A stretch of 64,000 bases of DNA from Bettongia penicillata ogilbyi. Taxonomy: Eukaryota; Chordata; Mammalia; Diprotodontia; Potoroidae. A program made the translations under genes and the position numbers. How positions within the stretch are numbered: the first letter of the stretch is position 1; every line of letters starts with the position of its first letter. Below the pieces are notes generated by a model. The model was not told where the DNA came from and ran no database searches. It was given only the letters and a program-made list of their open reading frames with translations. The stretch covers positions 2,181,001-2,245,000 of the forward strand of contig JAJHZJ010000028.1 of assembly GCA_023548195.1 (NCBI GenBank), read 5' to 3'. Shown here in pieces: positions 22,570-31,505 of this stretch.

Positions 22570-22745
22570 CCCTACTGAAACTTTCTTATAGGTCTTTCCT
22601 AAATCTCTTCACTACTCCTAATGCCATGTCCTTATATAGCTTATTTCTGTATACTTCACATTCTCCAATTAGATTACAAGCTCCTTGAGGATAGAGGCCA
22701 AGTCATTTTTCATTTCTGTACCCACCAGAACCTAGCCCTGGATCC
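22570..22745 (+). mobile_element. L2 LINE 3' end nested in L3/CR1
   Basis: 'gccatgtccttatatagctt', 'aattagattacaagctcctt', 'gaggatagaggccaagtcat', 'gaacctagccctgg'. Typical L2 3' terminus in plus orientation. Sequence 22746-23214 to its right is unassigned, apart from an ATGTAT-rich stretch at 23150-23210. Confidence 0.7.
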
Positions 22746-23214
22746 TATTCATTTGTAGACAAGTGTTTTTTTTTCTTCTGTTGAGTTGTTGAATTTGACA
22801 TTATGTTGATCAAAATGCCTAGGGCAATTCATGTAATGGTTCCTCTGTACTATGCTGCACACTCTGCTTCCATTAGTGTCTGCTAAGATAAAAGCCACTC
22901 ATGCAGCAAACATGTAACAGATGAGTAGTTCCTGTAACAGATGTAGAGGATGGCCTCTAGTATTTTGAGGGGACCTTTGTGAAAGAATTATGGGAGGAGA
23001 GGAGGACAAGGCTAGCACAGGATAAAAATGTGTGAATGTAAGTTACATCACTGAAGAGATACTCAAATGTCCAATTAGAATATTTCTTCATAAAAGTATC
23101 AAATATCAAATTGGTACTTTCTCACTCTTGAAATTACTTGTATGACATATATGTAAATGTATGTATGTATTGCTTTGTACATGTATGTATATAGCATACA
23201 TGTATATATTTTGC

Positions 23215-23368
23215 TTTTAATTATGTGTGTACATGTTATATCTCATTGTAGAATATAAGCTCTGTGAAGGTAGGGACTTTAGATGGTTTTTTTTTCTGTC
23301 TTTATATCCCCAGCATCCAAAATAACTATGCATATTGCAGTGGTTATTAAATGTTTTATTGAACTGAA
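23215..23368 (+). mobile_element. L2 LINE 3' end, second copy
   Basis: 'tagaatataagctctgtgaa', 'ggtagggactttagatgg', 'tttatatccccagcatccaa', 'ttattaaatgttttattgaa'. Independent of the copy at 22570 because it repeats the same terminal landmarks. Confidence 0.75.
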
Positions 23369-23639
23369 TCTAATTTGCTCTCTTGGTTTCACATCACACT
23401 ATTGACTGAGATTGGATTCCACTAAAATCTCTAATTCTTCTTCATATGAACTTTCTACCCAGGTCTATCCTGTTTCATACTAGGGCAGTTGATCCTTTGA
23501 ACCCAAGTACATGACTGCACTTATGTATTTTGTTTGGTTAATTTCAAATCACTGTTCTAACCTTTTAGATCCTGCTTCTCTCATCCATTATATTAGTTGT
23601 TCCTCCTAGCATTGTATCATTTACAAATGCAATCTTTAA

Positions 23640-23880
23640 TTGACAAATGAGGCGATGGGATAAGATGATATCTGTAACTCCTCTAAGCTCTGATGTTCTG
23701 TTACTTTTTTAGACACATTTTTGGTGGCATAATATCAAAGTCAGGACATAGTTTTGAACATTATTAGAGCAGAGGTTCTAGCCGGAGAAAGCTTGTGTCA
23801 TACACAAGGCAATCAAGTGCCTCACACAATGCCAGACACATAGTAGGTGGTTAACAAATGCTTATTAAATTTAATCAGTT
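23640..23880 (+). mobile_element. SINE 3' fragment and L2 3' end
   Basis: 23640-23705 has 'atgaggcgatgggataagat' and 'ctcctctaagctctgatgtt', the 3' half of a MAR1-like SINE. 23815-23880 has 'aatgccagacacatagtagg' and 'aacaaatgcttattaaattt', an L2 terminus. The 23706-23814 interval is unassigned. Confidence 0.6.
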
Positions 23881-24194
23881 TTGTCTTTTATGGCAATGCC
23901 CTTTGGGGGTGACCAATTTTATAGGATGGTAGGAACCCCAAAGCCTTTGAAGATCAGCAGCTATACTTCTGGCTCATATCATAGACTGGGGGATGGGGAA
24001 AAACAGGGAGGCGCTCTTCCTTCTTTGCCCAAATTTCAGGGGGAAAGGATAGGAAAACACACCCTGAGAGATAGAAAACACTGGAATTATTTATTATTTA
24101 TTCCTACTATACTAAATCTACTACTATACCATCATTTACTGCTTTTTATACTGGAACTTATTGCCTTGTAACGTTAAATGAGAGATGGAAGAGG

Positions 24195-24425
24195 CCAAAT
24201 AGATTGAAAGATGGCCTCAAAACAAGGAAGCCCTGAATTTATGCCCTACTTCTGACACATAGTGGCTATATGACCCTGGGCAAGTCACTTAACCTCTGTA
24301 TTCTTGGCACCTTTCTTAAGAATATAAATCACAGAGATTGTGCCTAATCACATTGATTGGTAGAGAGAGTTTCTGCTCCAGGGAATGGGAATATGCCAAT
24401 AAAAATCATATGTCTGATCCTTACC
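24195..24425 (+). mobile_element. tRNA-derived marsupial SINE
   Basis: Same family as 12140-12375: 'tctgacacatagtggctata', 'tgaccctgggcaagtcactt', 'agaatataaatcacagagat', 'cattgattggtagagagagt', 'atgccaataaaaatcatatgtctg' (split). The 3' 'caatgaaatcacaggtc' block is diverged. Confidence 0.75.
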
Positions 24426-24899
24426 CATGTATATAATGTCTCTGTATCCATGTGCATATATATATATGTATATTTTGTAATGCTCTTACCTGTCCCTCTT
24501 GTGCCATAATTACAAACATCACTAGGAACAAAGTCCCAGTATATGAGAAAAGAACCCTTGGTCCTCTATGCCTTCTGATTATAAGAGAGGACCTTGAGAA
24601 GAGCAGTGCCCCATAAATTACCAGACCTGCTTCCAGCCCAGCCCACAGTCATCATTTAGGGGAAGAATATTGCAGAGAGGGTGTCCATCTTCCTTATTAC
24701 CACCAGCAACAACTTCTGACCAACTAGTGCAACAGGTAGAGAGGTACAGGAGCTCTGGCAATAGCAGTGTCCGCCCAGACAGTCCAGTCCTTAACAGCCC
24801 TATCAAATGACTGAGCATTAGCAATGACATGATTTTATTAGCAAAATGACATTAAAGGGACTTTACCCTGCTTTGCCATTGTGCCCCAAGTTTCTTGGG

Positions 24900-25070
24900 A
24901 CTTTTCCTGACTCACAGCTGAAACTTTCCATGTGTTGTCTCCTTCATTAGAATGTGAGCTCTTGTGGGAGCAAGAACGTCTGAGTTTTCTGTTTATGTTC
25001 TTATTGCTCAACAGAGTGCTTTGTACATGGTAAGCACTCAATAAAATATTTATTCATTCACTTTTTCATT
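24900..25070 (+). mobile_element. L2 LINE 3' end
   Basis: 'tgttgtctccttcattagaa', 'tgtgagctcttgtgggagca', 'cagagtgctttgtacatggt', 'aagcactcaataaaatattt', 'attcattca'. A well-kept terminus. Confidence 0.82.
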
Positions 25071-25074
25071 CAGG

Positions 25075-26000
25075 TAATCATATCTTTCTCTTTCTACCCC
25101 TTCCACACAAGATATGCACATAATCCTGATAAAGAATTTTATCATTTCTATATGGTAGATGATAGCTGATGGTAAATATGTAGCCTCAAACAGGTGAGAC
25201 TATTTCTAGGTGTATCTGGGTCTCACAGAATCTTCTATATGTTGAGTAGTAGAAATGAACAAGGAATTCCTTTGCCTTAACTCCCACAGTGTCCTTCTGA
25301 TATGAGTAGGTGGTAGGTATATCTCTGTACCTAATCTCTTTTTCTAATTTACCCATTTCCCTCTGCTTTCCTAGTAGCGTTGACCTTTTGTTTTTACCAC
25401 TTTTCTTATTTCCTCTTCCTACACTAACCTTTTCCTCCTTCTGCTTACCTAGCTTTTCCTTTTACCACCCACCTCTAGAAGTGAATTAAATGTGAGTTAA
25501 TATTTCTGGAGTCTGATACTGACAACAGTAGAGGCCTAATTGATATCAGTAAAACCACCTCCACCTGCATCTGAAGAATGGAAATCATACATATTGTGGC
25601 TGAGTACCAAGAGGATGTAAATTCTTTCAATTTAAGACCACCTCATTTTGAAGCTGCATGTTCTTTTAGGAGGCTCCACACATAGACTTGGCTATAAAAC
25701 AGCCAGACTTACACTGTTTAGAACGAGGTTGGAAGTACTTCGAACAGTAAGACCAGTCTTTTCTGTTTATCTGTCCAACAGACCCTTTGGTTGTTGATGG
25801 CTAGTCCCAATTTATAACTAGTTTTCTGGATTATTGTCTTTTGTAAGCAGTGGAGTTTCTTTTGGTGCTTTGTGAATGAGCTTCAGACTAAGCAACATAT
25901 GTGAAAAAATAGTTATTTTATGAGGATTTTCTTCTCCAGGTAAATAATCATATATATGACTACAACCATTGCAGTAAGCAAAGAGCCCTTTAGAAAGAAA
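25075..26000. other. No assignable feature
   Basis: Mixed-composition unique-looking sequence. No repeat family, open frame or RNA gene is convincing. Confidence 0.5.
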
Positions 26001-26004
26001 GCTA

Positions 26005-26364
26005 CAGTTATCCCTTCCACATCTTTGGGATTAGGGACACTATGTGCCCCCAAGATCTGGAAAATGCAGATAAAAATTTTTGACCTTTTTGTACCAGAGA
26101 AGGTCTGATTTTTTTCTTTTTCTTTTATGGGATGTTTACAGCATCTCATTGTAAAATTTGCATTTTTACTGTGCAATACTGTACATGTATTTTATGCATT
26201 TTTGAGTTTATAAACTTTTTCTGTATTATACATATATTTATATAATACATATATATTTCTACATTGTTTGCAAAACTCCCCCCAAATTCCTATTTAATTT
26301 CTTATACAGACCTGAGATGTATCGAAACCGTGATGGGGAAAGTCAAGGTGTAGAAGGGTAACTA
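26005..26364. mobile_element. Non-autonomous Tc1/mariner-class (Tigger-like) DNA transposon
   Basis: 360 bp flanked by TA on both sides (26003-26004 and 26365-26366). The ends are inverted repeats of about 20 bp: cagttatcccttccacatct on the left and the complement of 'aggtgtagaagggtaacta' on the right, with about four differences. No transposase frame. An AT-rich centre includes 'tacatatatttatataatac'. TA duplication and inverted ends define the superfamily; the Tigger/pogo assignment is from general resemblance. Confidence 0.75.
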
Positions 26365-26424
26365 TAGAATACTTTCAGTCAATGGAACGCAATGTTGTGC
26401 AGTTATAAAATATATTCTGTTTTC

Positions 26425-26605
26425 TGCACTGTATTGGACAGAGAACCAGACATGGAGCAAAGAACCTGGTCCAAGTCCTGCCTCTGACACTTATTTTTCC
26501 TGGGAGATCTGTGGCAAGTCATCATTACTCAGTTTCCCCATTTGTAAAATGAGGGGTACTGGACCAAGTGACTTCTAAGGTCCTTTCTCGTTCCGAAATC
26601 CTCCG
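26425..26605 (+). mobile_element. CORE-SINE, MAR1-like
   Basis: 'acctggtccaagtcctgcct', 'ctgtggcaagtcatcattac', 'cagtttccccatttgtaaaa', 'tgaggggtactggaccaagt', 'gacttctaaggtcctttctc'. Complete order from the CORE to the 3' diagnostic block. Confidence 0.82.
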
Positions 26606-26609
26606 TCTC

Positions 26610-26975
26610 CTAGAAAGTTACCCTTTGATCTGTTCTCTTCAATCCAATAACATTGGCCTTCTGGCCATTCCAGGAAAGAGACACTTTCTTAGCACCTACC
26701 ATTTCCTCTGGCTCGAACATTCTCCCTCCTCTGTAGTGCCTACTGATACCCTTGGCTTCTGTTAAAATCTCTCCTTTTAGTGCCCTTTCTCTGTTAATTA
26801 TTTCCTATTTTTCCTGCATTTAGCTTCCTTTGTAAATATTTGTTTACATGTCGTCTCTCCCATTACATTGTAAGTTCCTTGAGAGCGGTGACAGTCTTTT
26901 GACTCTTTGTATGCTCAGCTCTTAACACAGTGCCTGACACATAGTAGGTACTTAATAAATGTTGATTGATTGAAA
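26610..26975 (+). mobile_element. L2 LINE 3' end, well preserved
   Basis: 'ttctgttaaaatctctcctt', 'tagtgccctttctctgttaa', 'ttatttcctatttttcctgc', 'tgtttacatgtcgtctctcc', 'attgtaagttccttgagagc', 'acacagtgcctgacacatag', 'aggtacttaataaatgttga', 'ttgattga'. This is one of the least diverged L2 tails in the window. Confidence 0.9.
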
Positions 26976-27459
26976 GCACTGGGAATATTGACTTCATTAT
27001 AAATGACTTTGTTGCTGTGGTTGAGAAGAGAGCAGGATGGAGGGTGGTGGCGAATGGTAACCAGCCTGTAGCTTCTCTGTGATCATTAGAAGAATTTCCT
27101 TTCTGTGCTTTTCTCTGAAAGGCTGGCTGCAGCAGTCACCAGCATTGTGTTTGTTTTCTCATTATGTGCAAAGTCCTACCCTGAACTCAGGGGGATATAA
27201 AATAAATAATCAATTAAGGTCATTCTAGTTGACATTCAGGACCAACATCTGTAAGGTGGGAAAAACAGAGAATACTTAGGGAGCAGTCGATAAAAAGACC
27301 CATATCAATTTAGTGCAAATGGGCGTATATAGTGAGGAGTAATGGAGCCATTAAATATGGGTAAGATTATCCAACGAATATATCGTTCGTGTTCCTGGCT
27401 TATTATTCTCCTTGTATGAAGGTAGGGACCATAGATTAATTCTACAGTGACTTGTTCGT

Positions 27460-27475
27460 TGAATGAATATTTTTT
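27460..27475. repeat. HAL1 target-site duplication, left copy
   Basis: TGAATGAATATTTTTT, identical to 30250-30265. Identity over 16 bp at both ends of the element defines its limits and indicates target-primed integration. Confidence 0.9.
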
Positions 27476-28308
27476 TTGTAATAAAAATTTATTTAACTTT
27501 TTACATTCATTTTCACAAAATTTTGGGTTCAAAATTTTCTCCCCTTTTATCCCCTCCCCACACCCCAATACACTGAGCAATCTAATTTTCCCTATCACCA
27601 ATCTGCCCTCTCTTCTATCATCCCTCCCTTCTCTTGTCCCCATCTTCTCTTTTGTCCTGTAGGGCCAGATGACTTTCTATTCCCCATTAACTGTATTTCT
27701 TATTTCCTAGTAGCAACAACAATACTAACCAGTTGTTCCTAAAACTTTGAGTTCCAAATTCTCCCCATCCCTCCCTCCCCACCCATTCCCTTTGGGAAGG
27801 CAGGCAATTCAATATAAGCCCTATCTGTGTAGTTTTGCAAATGACTTCAATAATAGTCATGTTGTGTAAGACTAACTGTATTTCCCTCTATCCTATCCTG
27901 CCCCCCATTGTTTCTATTCTGTCTTTTGATCCTGTCCCTCCCCGAGTGTTGACTTCAAATTGCTCCCTCCTCCCATTGCCCTCCCTTCCATCATCCCCCC
28001 TCCCCTTGCTTATCTCCTTCTCCCCCACTTTCCTGTATTGTGAGATAGGTTTTCATACCAAAATGAGTGTGCATTTTATTCCTTCCTTTAGTCGAATGTG
28101 ATGAGGGTAAACTTCTTGTTTTTTTCTCAGCTCTTCTCTTTTTCTCTCCACTAAAAAGTCTCCTGCTTGCCTCTTGAATGAGAGATAATTTACCCCATTC
28201 CATTTCACCCTCTTTCCTCCCACTACATTTCTCTCTCACCATTTACCTTAATTTCTTTTAAGATATGGTCCCATCCTATTCAATTCACTCTGTGCTCTCT
28301 GTCTCTGT

Positions 28309-28403
28309 ATGTGTGTGCATGTATGTGTGTGTGCGTGCACATATGTGTGTGTGCGTGCACGCGTGTACGTGTGTGTGTGTGTGTGTGTGTATGTGTGTAT
28401 GTG
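28309..28403. repeat. (TG)n microsatellite inside HAL1 3' UTR
   Basis: Alternating TG/CG/CA tract of about 95 bases with GTGCGTGCAC interruptions. It lies within the HAL1 3' UTR (CA-rich in the element's sense), so it probably came with the element and then expanded. Confidence 0.9.
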
Positions 28404-28537
28404 GTCCCACCAACTACCCAGATACTGAAAAGTTTTAAGAGTTACAAATATTGTCTTTCCATGTAGGAATGTAAACAGTTCACTTTTGGTAAGTCCCTTA
28501 TGACTTCTCTTTGCTGTTTACTTTTTCATGCTTCTTC

Positions 28538-29655
28538 TCATTCTTGTGTTTGAAAGTCAAATTTTCTTTTCAGTTCTGGTCTTTTCATCAAGAATGCTTG
28601 AAAGTCCTCTGTTTCATTGAAAGACCATATTTTCCCCTGAAGTATTATACTCAGTTTTGCTGGGTGGGTGATTCTTGGTTTGAGTCCTAGTTCCTTTGAT
28701 TTCTGGAATATCCTGTTCCACGCCCTTCGATCCCTTAATGTAGAAGCTGCTAGATCTTGAGTTATCCTGATTGTATTTCCTTAATACTAGAATTATTTCT
28801 TTCTAGCTGCTTGCAATATTTTCTCCTTGACCTGGGAATTCTGGAATTTGGCCACAATGTTCCTAGGAGTTTCTCTTTTTGGATCTCTTTCAGGCGGTGA
28901 TTGATGGATTCTTTCAATACTTATTTTGCCCTCTGGTTGTAGAATATCAGGGCAGTTTTCCTCGATAATTTCATGGAAGATGATGTCTAGGCTCTTTTTT
29001 TGATCATGACTTTCAGGTAGTCCCATAATTTTTAAATTGTCTCTCCTGGATCTATTTTCTAGGTCAGTTGTTTTTCCAATGAGATATTTCACATTCTCTC
29101 CCATTTTTTCATTCCTTTGGTTTTGTTTGGTGATTTCTTGGTTTCTCAGAAAGTCATTAGACTCCATCTGTTCCATTCTAATTTTGAGAGAACTATTATC
29201 TTCAGTGAGCTTTTGAACCTCTTTTTTCCATTTGGCTAATTCTGCTTTTGAAAGCATTCTTCTCCTCATTGACTTTTTGAACCTCTTTTGCCAACTGAGT
29301 GAGCCTATTTTTCAAGGTGTTATTTTCTGCAGCATTTTTTAGCATTCTCCTTTAGCAAGGTATTGACCCGTTTTTCATGCTTTTCTTGCATCTCTCTCAT
29401 TTCTCTTCCCAGTTTTTCCTCCACCTGTCTAACTTACTTTTCAAAATCCTTTTTGAGCTCTTCCATGGCCTGAGCCCACCGGACATCCACCTTGGATGTC
29501 TGGGATAGAGAGGCCCTGACCTCCATGTCCTTCCCTGATGTCAAGCATTGTACTTCCTCATCAGAAATGAAGAGAGGAAGGAACCTCTCTTCCCCAAGAA
29601 AGTAGCTCTCTGTGGTCTTATTTTGCTTCCTTTTTCTGGGCATTTCCCCTGCCAA
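28538..29655 (-). pseudogene. HAL1 ORF1 (L1 ORF1p-like RNA-binding protein), broken
   Basis: About 372 codons if the frames are followed through, a normal size for L1 ORF1p. Starts MAGEMPRKRKQ at 29655. The N-terminal part (to 29434) is followed by a lysine/glutamate-rich coiled-coil segment (about 29433-29150) with a stop and frameshifts. The RRM-like region is clear in the open frame 29269-28793 (RRDNLKIMGLPES and, later, ISIERIHQSP). The C-terminal domain continues in the same frame to the TGA at 28538-28540, after a cluster of three stops within 15 bases around 28780-28795. ORF1p is a trimeric nucleic-acid chaperone that coats the element's RNA in cytoplasmic particles. This copy cannot make a full protein. 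Confidence 0.9.
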
Positions 29656-29794
29656 TTACTTGACTTCTGAGATTCCTGTCCACCCCCGCCTAGATCTGCC
29701 CAGCTAGTGCTTGGCATCTGAGATTCAAATGGGCTTTCCGTGGCAGGCACAGCTGCTATTCAATGTGAGCTTAAGTTCTGGTGCCGGGGTGGGG

Positions 29795-29934
29795 GCAGGG
29801 CCGCCTCCCAGGCTCAGTTCCCTTAGGGCCTTTATGCAGAGACCTTCAGTAATGGAGCGGGTGGAGGCAGGGCCATCTCCCAGGCTCAGTTCCCTCAGGT
29901 GGTTTATGCCGAGACCTTCAGTAATGAGGATCCT
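29795..29934 (-). repeat. 72-bp tandem monomer in the HAL1 5' UTR
   Basis: Two near-identical units with period 72 (anchor ggctcagttcc at 29811 and 29883; 'agaccttcagtaatg' in both). GC-rich with some CpG. Tandem 5' UTR monomers drive transcription in some L1 families (known for mouse L1); a promoter role here is inference. Confidence 0.8.
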
Positions 29935-30249
29935 GCCTGCTCAGGGAGTCCCGGGCCACTGCCTCTGCCACTCCCTCCACCGCTGCCTCTGCCGCTGCCT
30001 CCCAAGGGGGCCCGAGTCCTGGAGACACCCCGCTCCCCTCTCGACCAGCCCAGATGTCTCTCTCACTGACCTGTAGTGTCTGTGGGTGGAGGGACCTTCC
30101 TGGCCGCCGGAGGTTCCGTCCCTGAAGCCTGCACGCCTTGGAGTGCTCCAGAATTTGTGGGGAGTTCTTCTTGCAGGAAATATATGGGCTGTGGGTTTGG
30201 AGCTAGCATATGTGAGTCTTTCTACTCCACCATCTTGGCTCCACCCCCC

Positions 30250-30265
30250 TGAATGAATATTTTTT
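30250..30265. repeat. HAL1 target-site duplication, right copy
   Basis: TGAATGAATATTTTTT, adjoining the 5' end of the element. The pre-insertion locus looks like an old L2-like 3' end (ttgaatgaat). Confidence 0.9.
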
Positions 30266-30594
30266 GAATAATGAAGTATTGTCGTATCAAAAAAATGAGT
30301 GTGTACAATTCTGACATTCGTGCGATATATGTGGATAACCTTTGTAATCATGTGTTCTGAGTTGAATTTCATAGATAGTTCAAATTTAAAACCTTGAAAT
30401 TCTTTAGCATCTGAGCTTCATGAATGAAGAAGGTTAAACCAGTTTCTTTCTAAGGTATTTTTTTCTAAGTCCTTAGAACATAGATTTCAGTTGCTTTTCC
30501 TGGGTTTTTTGTTTTTGGTACAGGCTTATAGTCTTTATGAATAGATGCTGACTAATTCTATGCCCACTTACACCGCCTTGTTTTATGGCCTCAG

Positions 30595-30710
30595 CCCATT
30601 GGAGTTTGACCCGATCAGCACCTACTTCACTGGGTTTTTGTGATGCTCAAATGAGCTAATGTTTGTGAAGCCCTTTGCAAACCTTAAAGCTTAATGTAAA
30701 TGTCAGTAGT
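30595..30710 (+). mobile_element. MIR-class CORE-SINE 3' half
   Basis: 'ctgggtttttgtgatgctca', 'aatgagctaatgtttgtgaa', 'gccctttgcaaaccttaaag', 'cttaatgtaaatgtcag'. This is the MIR 3' end; the head is not recognisable. Confidence 0.75.
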
Positions 30711-30777
30711 AAGAAATAATATTAACCACAAAGTCCTGACTGAATGCTGTGTTGTTGTGTTCTTTTCTGGCTCTCAG

Positions 30778-30890
30778 TGGAGGTCTCCGATTCAGAGAGT
30801 GAGGATTCTGGAGAGGAAAAGAATGGCCAAGAGCTGCCACACTCTGTGACATGTCCGACCCCTTGATCCAGTCCGTGCAACATGTACAAG
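30778..30890 (+). other. Candidate exon (113 bp), unidentified gene
   Basis: A strong acceptor (branch-like ctgac at 30736-30740, pyrimidine-rich run, ctctcag ending 30777) and a strong donor (AAG|gtaagag at 30890/30891) bound 113 bases that overlap no repeat I recognise. One frame is open from the acceptor for 29 codons with an acidic composition (EVSDSESEDSGEEKNGQ) and then stops at TGA 30864-30866; the other two frames also stop inside. It would therefore be a stop-containing alternative exon, a 5' UTR exon (an ATG at 30882 is followed by two codons before the donor), or a chance pair of splice sites. I do not recognise the peptide. Minus-strand frames over the same bases look like shadows. 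Confidence 0.33.
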
Positions 30891-31399
30891 GTAAGAGGTG
30901 CCTTCTGCACTCCGTACACATGCCTTCCTTTCCTTGGGCTACTTTGATCTTTCTAAGGCAAAAATGATTTTCCAGAGTGTGAAAATTTTGTTTTTCCTGT
31001 TAGAGATCTTTGGGTGAGAAGAATGTTTTTGGATTTGTATTTGCTGGTCAGCAGTCCTTATTTTAGGGCATGACTAGGCAGACAGTGGCCTATCTGAATG
31101 AAGACCTTGGCAGGAATCATTGATGCTAATCACAGATGTACTAGGTACTTGGGAAAGCTGGTGCCTTTTAAAAACAGTGGCAGGATGTTGTTAGCAAGAG
31201 ATTTTTATGTGACTATAACAGCATTTCCAAAGGTCTTCTTGGTTAGGGTACTTCACTTCTCTAGCTACAGTGGCTCTCTATTGGGGATGAATAGTTAAGT
31301 CATTTCACCATGATTGACCCTTAAGCATCTGTGGGACAGCAGTAAGACCCAGAGATCCCAGGGGTTTAGCTGTTTCGACTTTGCAAACCTAATTTCAAT

Positions 31400-31505
31400 A
31401 ACTCAGTCAGTCAGCAAGGATTTATTAGCACGTGTTGCCTACTGACACTCTTATAGATGCACAAATAAAACAACCCTGGTGACCAAGGAGCTTCCGTCCT
31501 AATTT
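31400..31505 (-). mobile_element. L2 LINE 3' end, reverse
   Basis: 'agtcagtcagcaaggattta', 'tgcacaaataaaacaaccct', 'aaggagcttccgtcctaatt'. The order is that of a reversed L2 terminus, with the middle diverged. Confidence 0.65.

Larger units (their letters stand above)
21500..23640 (-). mobile_element. L3/CR1-type LINE, broken by L2 insertions
   Basis: Three blocks read in order as one reversed L3/CR1. 21505-21583 is the 3' end ('gaatcatagaactgtag', 'gaggggactccagaagtcat'). 22100-22565 has 'gtcacctagcctctactcaagga', 'tgatggagaactcaca', 'cattccactctgggtcag', 'tctgacctctaggatc', 'cccttcaaaacatttgaaga' and 'agtactccatatgaggtcta' (longer ones split by divergence). 23370-23640 has 'cacatcacactattgactga', 'gaacccaagtacatgac' and 'tagcattgtatcatttacaaatg'. 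The 147-residue plus-strand frame at 22245-22688 is antisense to this LINE. Between the blocks lie L2 pieces at 21584-22090, 22570-22745 and 23215-23368. Confidence 0.78.
27476..30249 (-). mobile_element. HAL1 (half-L1) retrotransposon, full length
   Basis: 2774-bp minus-strand element. Its 5' end at 30249 starts ggggggtggagccaagatgg, the typical marsupial L1/HAL1 start. A GC-rich 5' UTR runs to about 29660, a single ORF (L1 ORF1) lies at 29655-28538, and about 1.06 kb of 3' UTR ends at an AATAAA and A-rich tail (T-rich on the plus strand at 27476-27500). No endonuclease or reverse-transcriptase ORF2 exists, which defines HAL1: an L1 derivative that keeps only ORF1 and depends on L1 enzymes in trans. 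Flanking 16-bp duplications are identical. The plus-strand nick context ATTTTT^GAATAA is compatible with L1 endonuclease. Confidence 0.9.

Noticed and set aside
22245..22688. 147-residue plus-strand frame, one of the longest in the window
   Set aside because: It is antisense to the L3/CR1 and runs into an L2 tail; no protein domain.
29711..30372. Open frames of 121 and 143 residues, one on each strand
   Set aside because: They lie over the GC-rich HAL1 5' UTR, where low AT content removes stops; not related to ORF1.
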